50,146 nt of DNA from DATCKG01 sp036562385 (GCA_036562385.1 DATCKG010000041.1:1-50146), one strand, 5' to 3'. Positions 16,228 to 25,028 are shown, counted from the stretch's first letter. Notes: generated by a model from the sequence alone, not told the origin. Made by a program: numbers and translations.

Positions 16228-18069
16228 GTGCTACGCGCCAATCCCGTGCACACGCTGCCCATGGCTGATCCCTTTCTGCTGAAGTGGAACGGTGTCTACT
16301 ACGCCTTTGCCACCGGCCCGGCTCCGGATGGCCGCATCTTCCCCGTGCTCTACTCCCGGGACCTGATTCAGTGGACGTTCCTCGGCGGAGCCATGGCGCC
16401 CCTGGCAGACCCGGCCGCCCGGGACTACTGGGCACCGGAGGTCATCTATCTGAACGGCACCTTCTACCTGTACTACGCCGTCGTCGCCTACGGCCGGGAT
16501 CACCACATCCGGGTGGCCACCAGCCGGAATCCGGAGGGGCCGTACGTGGATGCCGGGATCGACCTGACCGGCGCCCGGCATCCCTGGGCGATTGACGCCC
16601 ACCCCTTCCAGGATGAGGACGGCAGTCTCTACCTTTTTTACACCGTCGAGTTCTGGGACGGCGACCGGATCGGCTCCGGCAACGTGGTGGACCGGCTCAT
16701 CGACCCTTTCACCCTGGCCGGTAAGCCGCAGGTGGTCACACGGCCCTGCGCCGAGTGGCAGGAGTTCATGCGGGCCCGGGCCGAGAAAGGGGGTGTGGAC
16801 TGGTACACCGTTGAGGGCGCCTTTGTGGTGCGCCGGAACGGCCGGTACTACCAGATGTACAGCGGCGGCAACTACGGTCGGGCCAACTACGGCATCGGTT
16901 ATGCGGTGGCCAACCACCCCCTGGGTCCCTGGATCCCCTGGGTTCCCCGCGGGGAAACTGAGCCCGGGCGGGTCCTCCAAACCCGCAGCCCCCTCCTCTT
17001 CGGCCCGGGTCACAACTCGGTGGCCCCGGGGCCGGACAATGTGGAACGCTACTGCTGCTACCACGCCTGGCAGCCGGACCGGGCCGGCCGGCGGATGTGC
17101 CTGGACCGGATCGAGTGGCACGGCGACCGCCTCCACATCCAGGGGCCAACCCTGGGACCGGCCGAGGCTCCCCGGCAGCCCTGGCTGCGGGAACTGGACC
17201 CCATTGCCGTCACCGGCACGCAGCCCCTCCCCGCTCCGCTGCCGGAAGAAGCTCTTGTGGAGGTGAACCTGCGGGCCCTGGAAAGCGCCACCACCCAGGC
17301 CGGCGTGGCGCTGGCCCCCGGTGCGGAGGTCCTCCTGGATTACCGGCGCGGCCAACTCACAGGTCCGGCGAGTACCGGCTTTTCGCGACCGCTCCCCGGT
17401 GGATTTCGCCAGGACGCCTTCCACCAGCTGCTGCTCCACGTCCAGGAAGGTGCCGTGGCCGTCTGGCTGAACCGGCAGTCCATGGGCCAGTTCCGTCTGC
17501 CCGGCCCGCTCCCCGGTCCCTGGGGCCTGGTCAGCCGAGGCGGAAGCAGCGAGTTCGCCGGCATCACGGTGACCGCCCATCTGAGCTTCCCGGGCCCCTT
17601 GCACGTGGCGGCCCCAGCCGGGTCCGAACCGGCTTTCCATCTTCTCGGCACACCGCTGCCCCATTACGAGGTGCAGATGGACTTCAGCCTGAGCGATGCC
17701 GGCACCGTCGCCGGCCTCTGCGCCTGGCAGCCGGAGGTGCCGCAGCCGGAGGGCCCTCAGGCGCTGGTGCTCCTTCAGCACAGGAAGGAACGCGGATACC
17801 TGGCTACCTGCGTCCGGGACGGGAAGGGCGCCGCCGACTGGCAGTACGATCCCCTGCCCCTCGACTGGGACCCCAGGGCCGTCCACCATCTGAGGGCCGT
17901 CAAGGAGGGGCACCGGCTGGCGGTCTACCTGGACGGAGTCTTCTGGCGGGTGCGGAACCTGCCGGCGGTGGAGCAGGACGCCGCCCGCTGCGGTCCGGTG
18001 ACCCTGGCAGGTGCGATGACCGTTCACCGCTTCGAGCGGACAGGCTTTCGCCCGGATCCATCCCCCTGA
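16228..18069 (+). CDS. Glycoside hydrolase family 43 protein with C-terminal beta-sandwich
   Basis: 613 residues from GTG 16228 with GGAGG 7 bases upstream. The five-bladed GH43 fold is recognisable: MADPFLLKWNGVYYAF carries the base Asp, RDYWAPEVIYLNG the WAPE motif, WAIDAHPFQDEDG the pKa-modulating Asp, and TVEGAFVVRRNG the general-acid Glu. Residues from about 340 on form a second, mostly beta region (AFHQLLLHVQEGAVAVWLN; LRAVKEGHRLAVYLDG) like a LamG/concanavalin module. The family mostly removes arabinose or xylose from plant polysaccharides or oligosaccharides. No signal peptide is present, so it works in the cytoplasm on imported oligomers. First hydrolase after the ROK repressor. Confidence 0.88.
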   Translation: MLRANPVHTLPMADPFLLKWNGVYYAFATGPAPDGRIFPVLYSRDLIQWTFLGGAMAPLADPAARDYWAPEVIYLNGTFYLYYAVVAYGRDHHIRVATSRNPEGPYVDAGIDLTGARHPWAIDAHPFQDEDGSLYLFYTVEFWDGDRIGSGNVVDRLIDPFTLAGKPQVVTRPCAEWQEFMRARAEKGGVDWYTVEGAFVVRRNGRYYQMYSGGNYGRANYGIGYAVANHPLGPWIPWVPRGETEPGRVLQTRSPLLFGPGHNSVAPGPDNVERYCCYHAWQPDRAGRRMCLDRIEWHGDRLHIQGPTLGPAEAPRQPWLRELDPIAVTGTQPLPAPLPEEALVEVNLRALESATTQAGVALAPGAEVLLDYRRGQLTGPASTGFSRPLPGGFRQDAFHQLLLHVQEGAVAVWLNRQSMGQFRLPGPLPGPWGLVSRGGSSEFAGITVTAHLSFPGPLHVAAPAGSEPAFHLLGTPLPHYEVQMDFSLSDAGTVAGLCAWQPEVPQPEGPQALVLLQHRKERGYLATCVRDGKGAADWQYDPLPLDWDPRAVHHLRAVKEGHRLAVYLDGVFWRVRNLPAVEQDAARCGPVTLAGAMTVHRFERTGFRPDPSP

Positions 18070-18106
18070 CCCACCACTTCACACCGGACGAGAAAGGAGG
18101 AACCCC

Positions 18107-19207
18107 ATGAGCACGCTCCACCAGGACCCGGCGCTGCTGGCGGCGGAACGGGAAGAGAAGGAAGCCCGGCTCCATGCGTACCTCCGGGAGAACCACCTTG
18201 ATGCCCTGGTTCTGGCCCGGGCCGAGAACATCGCATGGCTGACCGGGGGCGCCGAAACTCGGATCGTCACCACCCAGGAAACCGGCGCCGCCCTGCTGCT
18301 CTACACCGCCGAGGGCCGAAAGGTCGTCGTCACCGGAGTTTCGGAAGCCCGACGGATCGCTGAAGAAGAGCTGGCCGGCCAGGGATGGGAGCTAGTCGTC
18401 CACCCCTGGGACGAGGACCCGACGCCCCGGCTTCAGTCCTTGCTCAAGGGCCGGCGGGCTGCGGCCGACGGCCCCTGGTGGCCCTGGCTGCCGCCGGCGC
18501 CGGCCTTCGCCCGCCTGCGGTATCGGCTCACCCCCGCCGAGGTCCAGCGCCTGCGTTGGCTTGCCGCCCGCACAGGGGCTGCTGTCGCCCAGGCCTGCCG
18601 GGCCCACCAACCCGGGGAAAGCGAACTGCAGGCCCTGGCCCGGGTCCATGCTGCCCTGGCCGCGGATGGCATCACCCCGGCGGTGGTGCTGGTCGCCGGC
18701 GACGACCGGGTCTGGCGCTACCGCCACCCCCTCCCCACGACCCGCCCGGTGGAGCGCTACCTGATGGTGGTGCTCGTCGCCGCGAAGTGGGGACTGCACG
18801 CGGCCGCGACCCGGCTGGTCCACTTCGGCCCGCTGCCGGCGGAGCTGGAGCACAAGCAGGCCGCAGTGGCCGCGGTCGACCGAACCCTGATCGAGGCCAC
18901 CCGGCCCGGGGTACCAGTGAAAGAGGTCTTCGCGGAGGGACTTCGGGCCTACGCCGCAGCCGGCTTCCCCGAAGAGTGGCGGCTGCACCACCAGGGCGGC
19001 GCCATCGGGTACGCTCCCCGGGAGTACCTGGCCACCGCCGAGTCCACCGAAGTGGTTCTGGAGAATCAGGCCTTCGCCTGGAACCCCAGCATTACCGGCG
19101 CCAAGAGCGAAGACACCATCCTCATCACTCCGGACGGCACCGAAGTGCTGACCGCCGTCCCGGACTGGCCCCTCATCGACGGCCGGCCTGCCATCCTGGT
19201 CCGCTGA
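18107..19207 (+). CDS. M24-family (Xaa-Pro peptidase/creatinase fold) protein lacking metal ligands
   Basis: 366 residues from ATG 18107 after GAAAGGAGG. The N-terminal creatinase-like domain (about 1-140) and C-terminal pita-bread domain (about 140-366) are both present. In active M24 peptidases two aspartates of a D-G...D-x-T-R segment bind metal; here the equivalent segment reads AAKWGLHAAATR (225-236) and has neither. HHQGG (294-298) and a later LENQAFAWNP/KSEDT segment keep a His and Glu residues. The protein therefore probably does not use a dinuclear metal site and may be a creatinase-like C-N hydrolase or a non-enzymatic relative. It lies between two glycosidase genes, so a sugar-derivative substrate is possible. 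Confidence 0.8.
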   Translation: MSTLHQDPALLAAEREEKEARLHAYLRENHLDALVLARAENIAWLTGGAETRIVTTQETGAALLLYTAEGRKVVVTGVSEARRIAEEELAGQGWELVVHPWDEDPTPRLQSLLKGRRAAADGPWWPWLPPAPAFARLRYRLTPAEVQRLRWLAARTGAAVAQACRAHQPGESELQALARVHAALAADGITPAVVLVAGDDRVWRYRHPLPTTRPVERYLMVVLVAAKWGLHAAATRLVHFGPLPAELEHKQAAVAAVDRTLIEATRPGVPVKEVFAEGLRAYAAAGFPEEWRLHHQGGAIGYAPREYLATAESTEVVLENQAFAWNPSITGAKSEDTILITPDGTEVLTAVPDWPLIDGRPAILVR

Positions 19208-19266
19208 GCCCCTGCCCGATCCACTGGGCCGCTGAACAACCACCCTAATTGGAAGGAGGACCCCAC

Positions 19267-20583
19267 GTGCCTACCGGCAACCGCCCCCACCACAAGTCCC
19301 TGCTGGAACTGGGCCCCGAGCCCGAGGATTTCCGCTGGGCCACCGGCATCGAGGACACCTTCGTGGTCGAGGCAGAACCCCTGCGCCGGCGGATGGATAT
19401 GTACGAACTGCAGCAGCACTACCGTTTCTGGCGGGAAGACCTCGACCTGGCCGGTGAAATCGGCGTGACCATGATGCGCTACGGCATCCCCTGGTACAGG
19501 GTCAACCCGGCCCCGGGGGTCTATGACTGGTCCTGGACCGACCAGGTCCTCGAGTACATGGTCCGGGAAAAGAGGATCGAACCGATCATTGACCTGGTCC
19601 ACTACGGCACCCCCCTGTGGCTCGACAACGCCTTCCTCCACCCCCGCTATCCCCAGTACGTCGCCGAGTACGCCCGGGCCTTGGCCGACCGGTACCGCCC
19701 GCTGGGGGTCCGGTACTTCACCCCCCTGAACGAGCCGCTGGTGACCGCCCTCTTCTGCGGGGAGATCCGCCGGTGGCCGCCCTACCTCCGGGGTCACTCC
19801 GGTTTCGTGGCCATCGCCCTTCAGTGTGCGCGGGGAATCATCCGGACGGTCCAGGCCATCCGGGAAGTCCATCCCGAGGCCATCTTCGTCCACGTGGAGG
19901 CCAGCACCTACCACTTCACGAAAGAGCCGGAGCTTGAGCGGCAGTGCCGGTTCATCATGGATCGGCACCAGACCATGTTTGAACTGGTTCAGGGGCGAGT
20001 GGAACCCGGCCACTTTCTCTACGATTACCTGTGCGAAAACGGCTTCACCAAGGCAGATGAGGCCTGGTTCAGGGAGAATGCCATCCCCATCGACGTGGTG
20101 GGCCTCAACTTCTACCCCGAACTCTCAGTGACCGAGCTCTACACCGGCCCGGACGGGTCCGTGCAGCGGCGGAACGTAGTCCAGCCCCACCGGCTCAGGG
20201 ACCTGGCCCGCGACTGGTACGCCCGCCACCGGCGCCCTATCTTCATCACCGAGACCAGCACCAACCAGAAGAGCCACGACCGCCTCACCTACCTGGAGGA
20301 GTCGGTGGCCCTCGTGCGGGAACTCCGAACGGAAGGGATCCCGATCATCGGCTACACCTGGTGGCCCCTGTATGACCTGGTAAACTGGGACTACCGGGAG
20401 GGCACGGAGCCGGTGGAACATTACCTCGAGCCCATGGGCCTTTACGCCTTGGAGATGGACTTCACCGGCACGCTGCGCCGGAAGCCGCTGCCGCAGGCCC
20501 ATCGCTTCAGACAGATCGTGGCGGAGACTCCCTCCCGGGTAGGTCGCATCGGCCAAAAACCCTACATTCCACCGGAGCGGTGA
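19267..20583 (+). CDS. Glycoside hydrolase family 1-like beta-glycosidase
   Basis: 438 residues from GTG 19267, 7 bases after AAGGAGG; an in-frame TTG at 19249 would place the ribosome binding site inside the gene. The TIM-barrel enzyme shows the acid/base Glu in TPLNEPL and the nucleophile Glu in FITETSTN, plus IPWYRVNPAPGVYDW and GYTWWPLYDLVNWDYREG typical of clan GH-A family 1. No secretion signal is seen, so it should cleave imported oligosaccharides in the cytoplasm. It is the last gene of the ROK operon and is followed at once by a strong terminator. The opening segment diverges from common family 1 enzymes, so substrate specificity is unclear. Confidence 0.85.
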   Translation: MPTGNRPHHKSLLELGPEPEDFRWATGIEDTFVVEAEPLRRRMDMYELQQHYRFWREDLDLAGEIGVTMMRYGIPWYRVNPAPGVYDWSWTDQVLEYMVREKRIEPIIDLVHYGTPLWLDNAFLHPRYPQYVAEYARALADRYRPLGVRYFTPLNEPLVTALFCGEIRRWPPYLRGHSGFVAIALQCARGIIRTVQAIREVHPEAIFVHVEASTYHFTKEPELERQCRFIMDRHQTMFELVQGRVEPGHFLYDYLCENGFTKADEAWFRENAIPIDVVGLNFYPELSVTELYTGPDGSVQRRNVVQPHRLRDLARDWYARHRRPIFITETSTNQKSHDRLTYLEESVALVRELRTEGIPIIGYTWWPLYDLVNWDYREGTEPVEHYLEPMGLYALEMDFTGTLRRKPLPQAHRFRQIVAETPSRVGRIGQKPYIPPER

Positions 20584-20605
20584 TCCCTGGGATCGCCGCT
20601 CCGGT
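20571..20605 (+). terminator. Terminator overlapping the GH1 stop codon
   Basis: ACCGGAGCGGTGATCC and GGATCGCCGCTCCGGT arms (one mismatch) around a short loop; the stop codon lies in the 5' arm. Followed by GTTGTCTG. Confidence 0.8.
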
Positions 20606-20710
20606 GTTGTCTGGGGTTGGCACGCCAGGGCTCGCCTGGGCAAGGCGAACAAAAAAAGGAAGCGGTCATCCGCAGTCGAATCATTTCCAAATACATGCAC
20701 CAAGTCCATG

Positions 20711-20727
20711 CGGAACGAACTGTTCCG
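20711..20727 (+). promoter_or_regulatory. Perfect palindrome CGGAAC-N5-GTTCCG upstream of the methyltransferase island
   Basis: Six-base perfect arms with spacer GAACT, 26 bases before the AGGAGG of the first island gene. Position suits an operator controlling the unit; no C-protein-like regulator gene is present. Confidence 0.4.
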
Positions 20728-20771
20728 AAGTCTCTCAGCGCATGACTTGTAGAGGAGGATGATCTTGAGTA

Positions 20772-21350
20772 GTGCGCCCATATATTGAGGTTGAAGTATC
20801 CGAGCGGATGTACCGATTATTCGAGAAGGACGCCAGGACCAAGGTTCTTACAGAAGGATGGCTCGATCGACAGCCGGTGAAGACCGCGAATTTCAGCCGA
20901 AGCTGGCTTGCCGAGGAGGGCTTTCAAAAAGTCCTTCAAGAGAAGCGGGTGCGCTTTCAGTACCGCGGCGAATACGTAGGTGACCGCGATAGCGCCGGCC
21001 CGGAATTCATGCTGTGGCGGCCTGACGGCACCCTTGTGACACTGGACGTGAGAAGTCGGCGGGAAGCCGATTTGCAGAAGTGGCAAGAAGTCCCGTATCC
21101 GGATGACCGATTTCGGAAAGAGCAGCACCTCATCGCCGATTACACTGTCGCCTGTGGCGTAATCGACTCGCCGGGTGTGAAGAAGATTCGCTACTACGGT
21201 GCGATCAGTAAGGAACAATTGCTGAAGGAGCTGAGGAGGTCGCGCGTTCTTGTTTCCCCACAACAGGGGGAATTGTTTCGCGTGGTTTCCTTGGACTGTT
21301 TTTCGCTCCCGCTCTTGGAGAAGCTGCTCAGCGAGGTTCAGCAAGTGTAG
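20772..21350 (+). CDS. Unknown protein R1 with degenerate PD-(D/E)xK-like motif, methyltransferase-linked
   Basis: 192 residues from GTG 20772; AGGAGG lies 13 bases upstream, rather far, so the start is uncertain (ATG 20808 is the next). Not a family I can name. GPEFMLW (76-82) followed by TLVTLDVRSR (87-96) has the outline of a PD-(D/E)xK nuclease core, with Pro77-Glu78 and Asp92-Val-Arg94, i.e. Arg in place of the catalytic Lys. It shares with the protein at 22469: VKT-x-NF near residue 38, GP(E/D)F, a YPDDR motif (109-113), and the tail pattern FRV(V/I)..L..FS. The two are thus distant paralogues flanking a DNA methyltransferase. Base composition is visibly less GC-rich than the neighbours, suggesting transfer. 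Confidence 0.7.
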   Translation: MRPYIEVEVSERMYRLFEKDARTKVLTEGWLDRQPVKTANFSRSWLAEEGFQKVLQEKRVRFQYRGEYVGDRDSAGPEFMLWRPDGTLVTLDVRSRREADLQKWQEVPYPDDRFRKEQHLIADYTVACGVIDSPGVKKIRYYGAISKEQLLKELRRSRVLVSPQQGELFRVVSLDCFSLPLLEKLLSEVQQV

Positions 21351-21497
21351 CTTGCGGACGGCCTCTTGCTGACGCAGATTCTCCTGGTGGAAGATAGGTA
21401 TCGGCGAATAGGCCGAAACGCGTAGAGGATGCCGCTGGTGCAACGACCAGTTGCAGAAGACCCGGTACTACACGCGATCCCTGTGGGAGGCTGTGGG

Positions 21498-22472
21498 ATG
21501 CAAGAGGACTACCGGAAAGCATGGATTGAAACCTTTGGTGAAACAAGTGGTGAAACAAGTCAATCGCAAGCGACTTCAGCCAACGGAAAGGGTGCAGGCA
21601 AGTTCCATCCCAATAACCAACTGAACGACCTCACCGGCAAGGAGTGGCTGAAGTTCACGAAGACGTGGTTTGTCCATTCCCCGCCCTCTCGAACGCAAGA
21701 TGAGATCCAACATCCGGCAAAGTTCCCCGAAGGTGTGGTTCAGGAGTTCATCCGGTTCTTTACGAAGCGGAACGAGTGGGTATTTGATCCCTTCATGGGT
21801 GTGGCCTCCACGTTGGTGGCTGCCCGTTTGGAAGAGCGAAATGCCATTGGCATCGAGTTAGTGCCAAAGTACTTCGAGATCAGCCAAAAGCGGCTACAGC
21901 AAGCCCGCTCCAGCAGCACGCGGCAGTTCCCGTTACTTGGCGATGCGCTGAAACTGAAGGAAGTACTCGGGGCCCTGTGGGATGCCAACCCAGACTTGCC
22001 CCGTCAGATTGACTTTACGATCACCTCCCCCCCTTACTGGGATATGCTTTCCAAAAGTCGGGGAGGAGTCGAATCTGCTCACAAGAAGCGGGCGAAGCAG
22101 GGGCTGGATACGGTCTACTCCGATGATCCTGCAAATCTAGGCAACATACAGGATTATGAAGAGTTCATCGAAAAGCTTGGCCAGGTGTTTGATGATGTCT
22201 ATGATGTGACGCGCCCTGGTCGATACCTTGTTATTATCATTCAGAACATACGTACGCCAGAAGGAGTTGTCGTGCCGTGTGCCTGGGACCTGGCCCGTCG
22301 AGTCGGTCGGGGCGATAAGTGGGTTTTCCAGGGTGAAAAAATTTGGTGCCAGGAGAACAAGAAGTTAGGGATATGGGGTTATCCTAAAATCTTCGTTCCG
22401 AACTATCATCACCACTATTGCTTGATCTTCCGGAAGCCTGAGAAGGACTCGGCGGGAGGACATGTTACATGA
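21498..22472 (+). CDS. Site-specific DNA methyltransferase, probably N4-cytosine type
   Basis: 324 residues from ATG 21498, 7 bases after GGGAGG. Motif X-like HPAKFPEG (72-79), AdoMet-binding motif I FDPFMG (96-101), motif II IGIE (117-120) and catalytic motif IV TSPPYW (176-181) are all intact, in the order X-I-IV. The SPPY form is most common in N4-cytosine methyltransferases, though N6-adenine cannot be excluded. About 130 residues after motif IV would hold the rest of the fold and target recognition. The stop overlaps the next gene (ATGA), so methyltransferase and R2 are translationally coupled. Lower GC than the surrounding chromosome; together with the flanking paralogues this looks like a mobile restriction-modification unit. 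Confidence 0.9.
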   Translation: MQEDYRKAWIETFGETSGETSQSQATSANGKGAGKFHPNNQLNDLTGKEWLKFTKTWFVHSPPSRTQDEIQHPAKFPEGVVQEFIRFFTKRNEWVFDPFMGVASTLVAARLEERNAIGIELVPKYFEISQKRLQQARSSSTRQFPLLGDALKLKEVLGALWDANPDLPRQIDFTITSPPYWDMLSKSRGGVESAHKKRAKQGLDTVYSDDPANLGNIQDYEEFIEKLGQVFDDVYDVTRPGRYLVIIIQNIRTPEGVVVPCAWDLARRVGRGDKWVFQGEKIWCQENKKLGIWGYPKIFVPNYHHHYCLIFRKPEKDSAGGHVT

Positions 22473-23113
22473 TGAAGTTGACGGCCTGCTGGGAGGACAC
22501 GCTAGACGCCGAAACGGTCGAAACGCTAAGAGAGCGTGTGCAGGAGAAGATTGCCCGTGAGGGTGGTTGGGGCGAGCGCGCGAAAGTCAAGACACAGAAC
22601 TTCTTGATGGCCGAGTTGAGTGAGCGAGCCTTCAAGACGCTTCTGGTTACACGTGCGTTAGCCTACCGCACACGCCAACTCTACGTTGGACCTCCTGAGG
22701 GGGCCGGTCCCGATTTCATCGTGTGGACAAAGACGGGGCAGGAGCTCACGATCGGCATTCGCGCTCGCCTTCAGGCTGATCTTCTTCAATACCGTCAACT
22801 GACGTACCCCGATGATCGGACCAGGTTGGAGCCGCACCGGATTAATGACTTCACCATTCCCGCCGGCATCGAGTTTCGAAGGGATGGCACAGCCACTGTC
22901 CGTTTTTACGGGGCTCTGGATCGCGCGGCCATGCTGGCCGCGCTGGATCGAGCGCAGGTCAAACACTCAGGCCGCAATCGTGAGAAATTCCGGGTGATAG
23001 ACCTTGCGCTGTTCAGTTGCGCGCTCTTTTGGGAACTGCTTGATTCGCTCTCCGACTCCTATCCCATAGCAGCGGGATCACACGGTGAAACCACTCGCTC
23101 ATCGGCCCTTTAG
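22469..23113 (+). CDS. Unknown protein R2, distant paralogue of R1, methyltransferase-coupled
   Basis: 214 residues from ATG 22469, overlapping the methyltransferase stop by 4 bases. It aligns by eye with the protein at 20772 over most of its length: GGW-x5-VKTQNF, LYVGPPEGAGPDFIVW (PD at 81-82), ELTIGIRAR (92-100), LTYPDDR (111-117), VRFYGALDRA, and EKFRVIDLALFS. A PD motif is present, but the (D/E)xK part reads GIR, more degenerate than in R1. If this is an endonuclease it may work as a heteromer with R1, each contributing part of the site; alternatively the pair could be DNA-binding or regulatory. No named family recognised. Confidence 0.72.
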   Translation: MMKLTACWEDTLDAETVETLRERVQEKIAREGGWGERAKVKTQNFLMAELSERAFKTLLVTRALAYRTRQLYVGPPEGAGPDFIVWTKTGQELTIGIRARLQADLLQYRQLTYPDDRTRLEPHRINDFTIPAGIEFRRDGTATVRFYGALDRAAMLAALDRAQVKHSGRNREKFRVIDLALFSCALFWELLDSLSDSYPIAAGSHGETTRSSAL

Positions 23114-23171
23114 CCTGATCCGCGCTGCAGGTCGCGCACCTCACGCTTACCAGTTGCAAAGCGTAGACAAG

Positions 23172-23203
23172 AACGGGTACCCCCTCGAGGGTACCCGTTT
23201 TTG
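23172..23203 (+). terminator. Terminator at the end of the methyltransferase island
   Basis: ACGGGTACCC and GGGTACCCGT perfect arms with a 6-base loop, followed on the plus strand by TTTTGTC. It also lies at the 3' end of the converging ABC permease operon. Confidence 0.9.
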
Positions 23204-23211
23204 TCAGGGGC

Positions 23212-24081
23212 CTATCCCTTCATGCCCGTCAGGCTGATGCCCTTGATGAAAAACCGCTGGGCAAAGAGGAAGACGATCAGCACAGGCAGAGCGGAAATCA
23301 TCGCCCCGGCCATCAGTTTACCGTAGAAGGTGATGTACTTCCCCTGGAAGAGCGCAAGTCCGGGTGGCAACGTAAGCATCTCAGGGTCGTTCATCACGAT
23401 GAGTGGCCACAGAAAGTCGTTCCAGTGCCCCATGAAGGTGAAAATCGCCAGGGTAACCAGGGCGGGCTTAGCCAGGGGCAGCACGATCGTCCAGTAAATC
23501 CGCAGCGGGCCGGCACCGTCAATCCGCGCGGCATCCTCCAGATCCCGGGGAATGCCCAGAAAGAACTGCCGGAGCAGGAAGACGCCGAACACGCCGCCAA
23601 GGCCGGGAAAGATCAGGGCGGCGTAAGTGTCGAGCCAGCCCAGCCGGTCCACGATGATGTAATTGGGTACAAAGTTCATCACCGGCGGCACCATGAGGGT
23701 GCCCATCAGGATGGCGAAGAGCGCGTCCCGGCCCCGGAACTGCATCCGGGCATATGCGTATGCGGCCAGGGAACTGACCAGGAGCACCAGGGCCGTGTGG
23801 AGGCTGGCGGTCAGGAAGCTGTTCCACATCCACCGGAGAAGCGGACTCTGGTCGCTGGTGGCGGCCATAATCGCTCGATAGTTCTCCAGTGTCGGCTCTG
23901 CGGGAATCCACCGGACAGGCCAGGAGATGGTCTGAGATTCGGGCTTGAGGGAAGTTGAGAGCATGTACAGGAGCGGGGCCGCCCACAGGATCGCGAGTAG
24001 GAGAATGAACAGGAACAGAAGCCAGCGGGGCCAGTCCCTCTGAAGATGATCAAGCCACTTCCGGTTGGACAACGCGGCCAC
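23212..24081 (-). CDS. Sugar ABC transporter permease, MalG type
   Basis: 289 residues from GTG 24081, 8 bases after the stop of the partner permease. Six predicted transmembrane helices, starting WLLFLFILLLAILWAAPLLYM. The EAA loop EDAARIDGAGPLRIYWTIVLPLAKP (read in parts) couples to the ATPase. Belongs to the carbohydrate uptake (CUT1) class together with the MalF-like permease and binding protein upstream. No ATPase gene is present, as usual for Firmicutes that share one MsmX/UgpC-type ATPase among several importers. Probably takes up oligosaccharides for the glycosidases encoded divergently. Confidence 0.93.
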   Translation of the reverse strand: MAALSNRKWLDHLQRDWPRWLLFLFILLLAILWAAPLLYMLSTSLKPESQTISWPVRWIPAEPTLENYRAIMAATSDQSPLLRWMWNSFLTASLHTALVLLVSSLAAYAYARMQFRGRDALFAILMGTLMVPPVMNFVPNYIIVDRLGWLDTYAALIFPGLGGVFGVFLLRQFFLGIPRDLEDAARIDGAGPLRIYWTIVLPLAKPALVTLAIFTFMGHWNDFLWPLIVMNDPEMLTLPPGLALFQGKYITFYGKLMAGAMISALPVLIVFLFAQRFFIKGISLTGMKG

Positions 24082-24089
24082 CCCCAGGA

Positions 24090-25028
24090 TCAGTACTCGA
24101 TGTGCTGGCGCATGGCCCGGAACTGGAAGATGCTGACCACCATCATCAGGAGCCCCAGCACCCAGGCCATCGCAGAGGCGCTTCCCATCCGGTAGGCCTT
24201 GAACGCCTCGTCCCGGATCAGCATGACCGCCGTCTGGGTCGCCCGGTTAGGACCACCTCCGGTCGTCATGTAGGGCTGGCCGAAGAGGTTGAACGAGGCG
24301 ATGGTGGTCATCACCGTCACGAAAAGCAAGGTGGGCTTTAGCCCCGGCAGGGTAATGTACCGGAAGGTCTGCCAGGAGTTGGCCCCGTCAATCCGGGCGG
24401 CCTCATAAAGCGTCTGAGGGATGTCCTGGAGCCCCGCCAGGAAGAGGATCAGATTTCCCCCTATGGTCCACCAGACTGTCATGAGAACCAGGCTGATCCA
24501 GGCCCAGGGCAGGTCCGCCAACCATGGAATCTTTTCCCCGATACCCAGAATGCTTTTCAGGTAGTAGTTGACCAGACCGGCGTTGGTATCCAGGAGCCAG
24601 CGCCAAATGATCGCCACGGTCGCCACCGAGAGGACCATGGGCGCGTAGAAGACGGTTCGGAAGATCACCCGGCCGGGGAGCCTGGTATCCAGGGCCAGGG
24701 CTAATCCCAGGGGGATGGTAACAAGGAGCGGTACGCTGTAGAGGACAAACTCCAGGGTGTTGCCCATGGCGTTCCAGAAGTAGAGCCCCTGCACCGTCGA
24801 CTTGTCAAACAAATTCAGGTAGTTCTGCAGCCCCACGAACTTGGGCTCACCCAGGAAGTCCCACTGGTTCAGGCTGAGCCAAAAGCCATAGAGAACCGGT
24901 GTAGCCACGAAGGTCACAAAGAAGACCAGGTGAGGCGCAATAAAGAGGTATGGAACGATTCGCTGCCCCCAGGGCTTCTGCTGCCTGGCAGCCGCCTGCC
25001 CGGTTCCACCGTGCCGCAGGAGGTTCAT
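24090..25028 (-). CDS. Sugar ABC transporter permease, MalF type
   Basis: 312 residues from ATG 25028 (a TTG one codon earlier is possible), with a GGGGGG ribosome binding site. Six transmembrane segments, first about 25-47 (IAPHLVFFVTFVATPVLYGF), and the EAA loop LYEAARIDGANSWQTFRYITLPG. Partner of the following MalG-type permease in a CUT1 importer. Confidence 0.93.
   Translation of the reverse strand: MNLLRHGGTGQAAARQQKPWGQRIVPYLFIAPHLVFFVTFVATPVLYGFWLSLNQWDFLGEPKFVGLQNYLNLFDKSTVQGLYFWNAMGNTLEFVLYSVPLLVTIPLGLALALDTRLPGRVIFRTVFYAPMVLSVATVAIIWRWLLDTNAGLVNYYLKSILGIGEKIPWLADLPWAWISLVLMTVWWTIGGNLILFLAGLQDIPQTLYEAARIDGANSWQTFRYITLPGLKPTLLFVTVMTTIASFNLFGQPYMTTGGGPNRATQTAVMLIRDEAFKAYRMGSASAMAWVLGLLMMVVSIFQFRAMRQHIEY

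Noticed and set aside
16231..18027. A 598-codon minus-strand frame opposite the GH43 gene
   Set aside because: Antisense shadow in high-GC coding DNA; composition rich in His/Gly/Val without domains.
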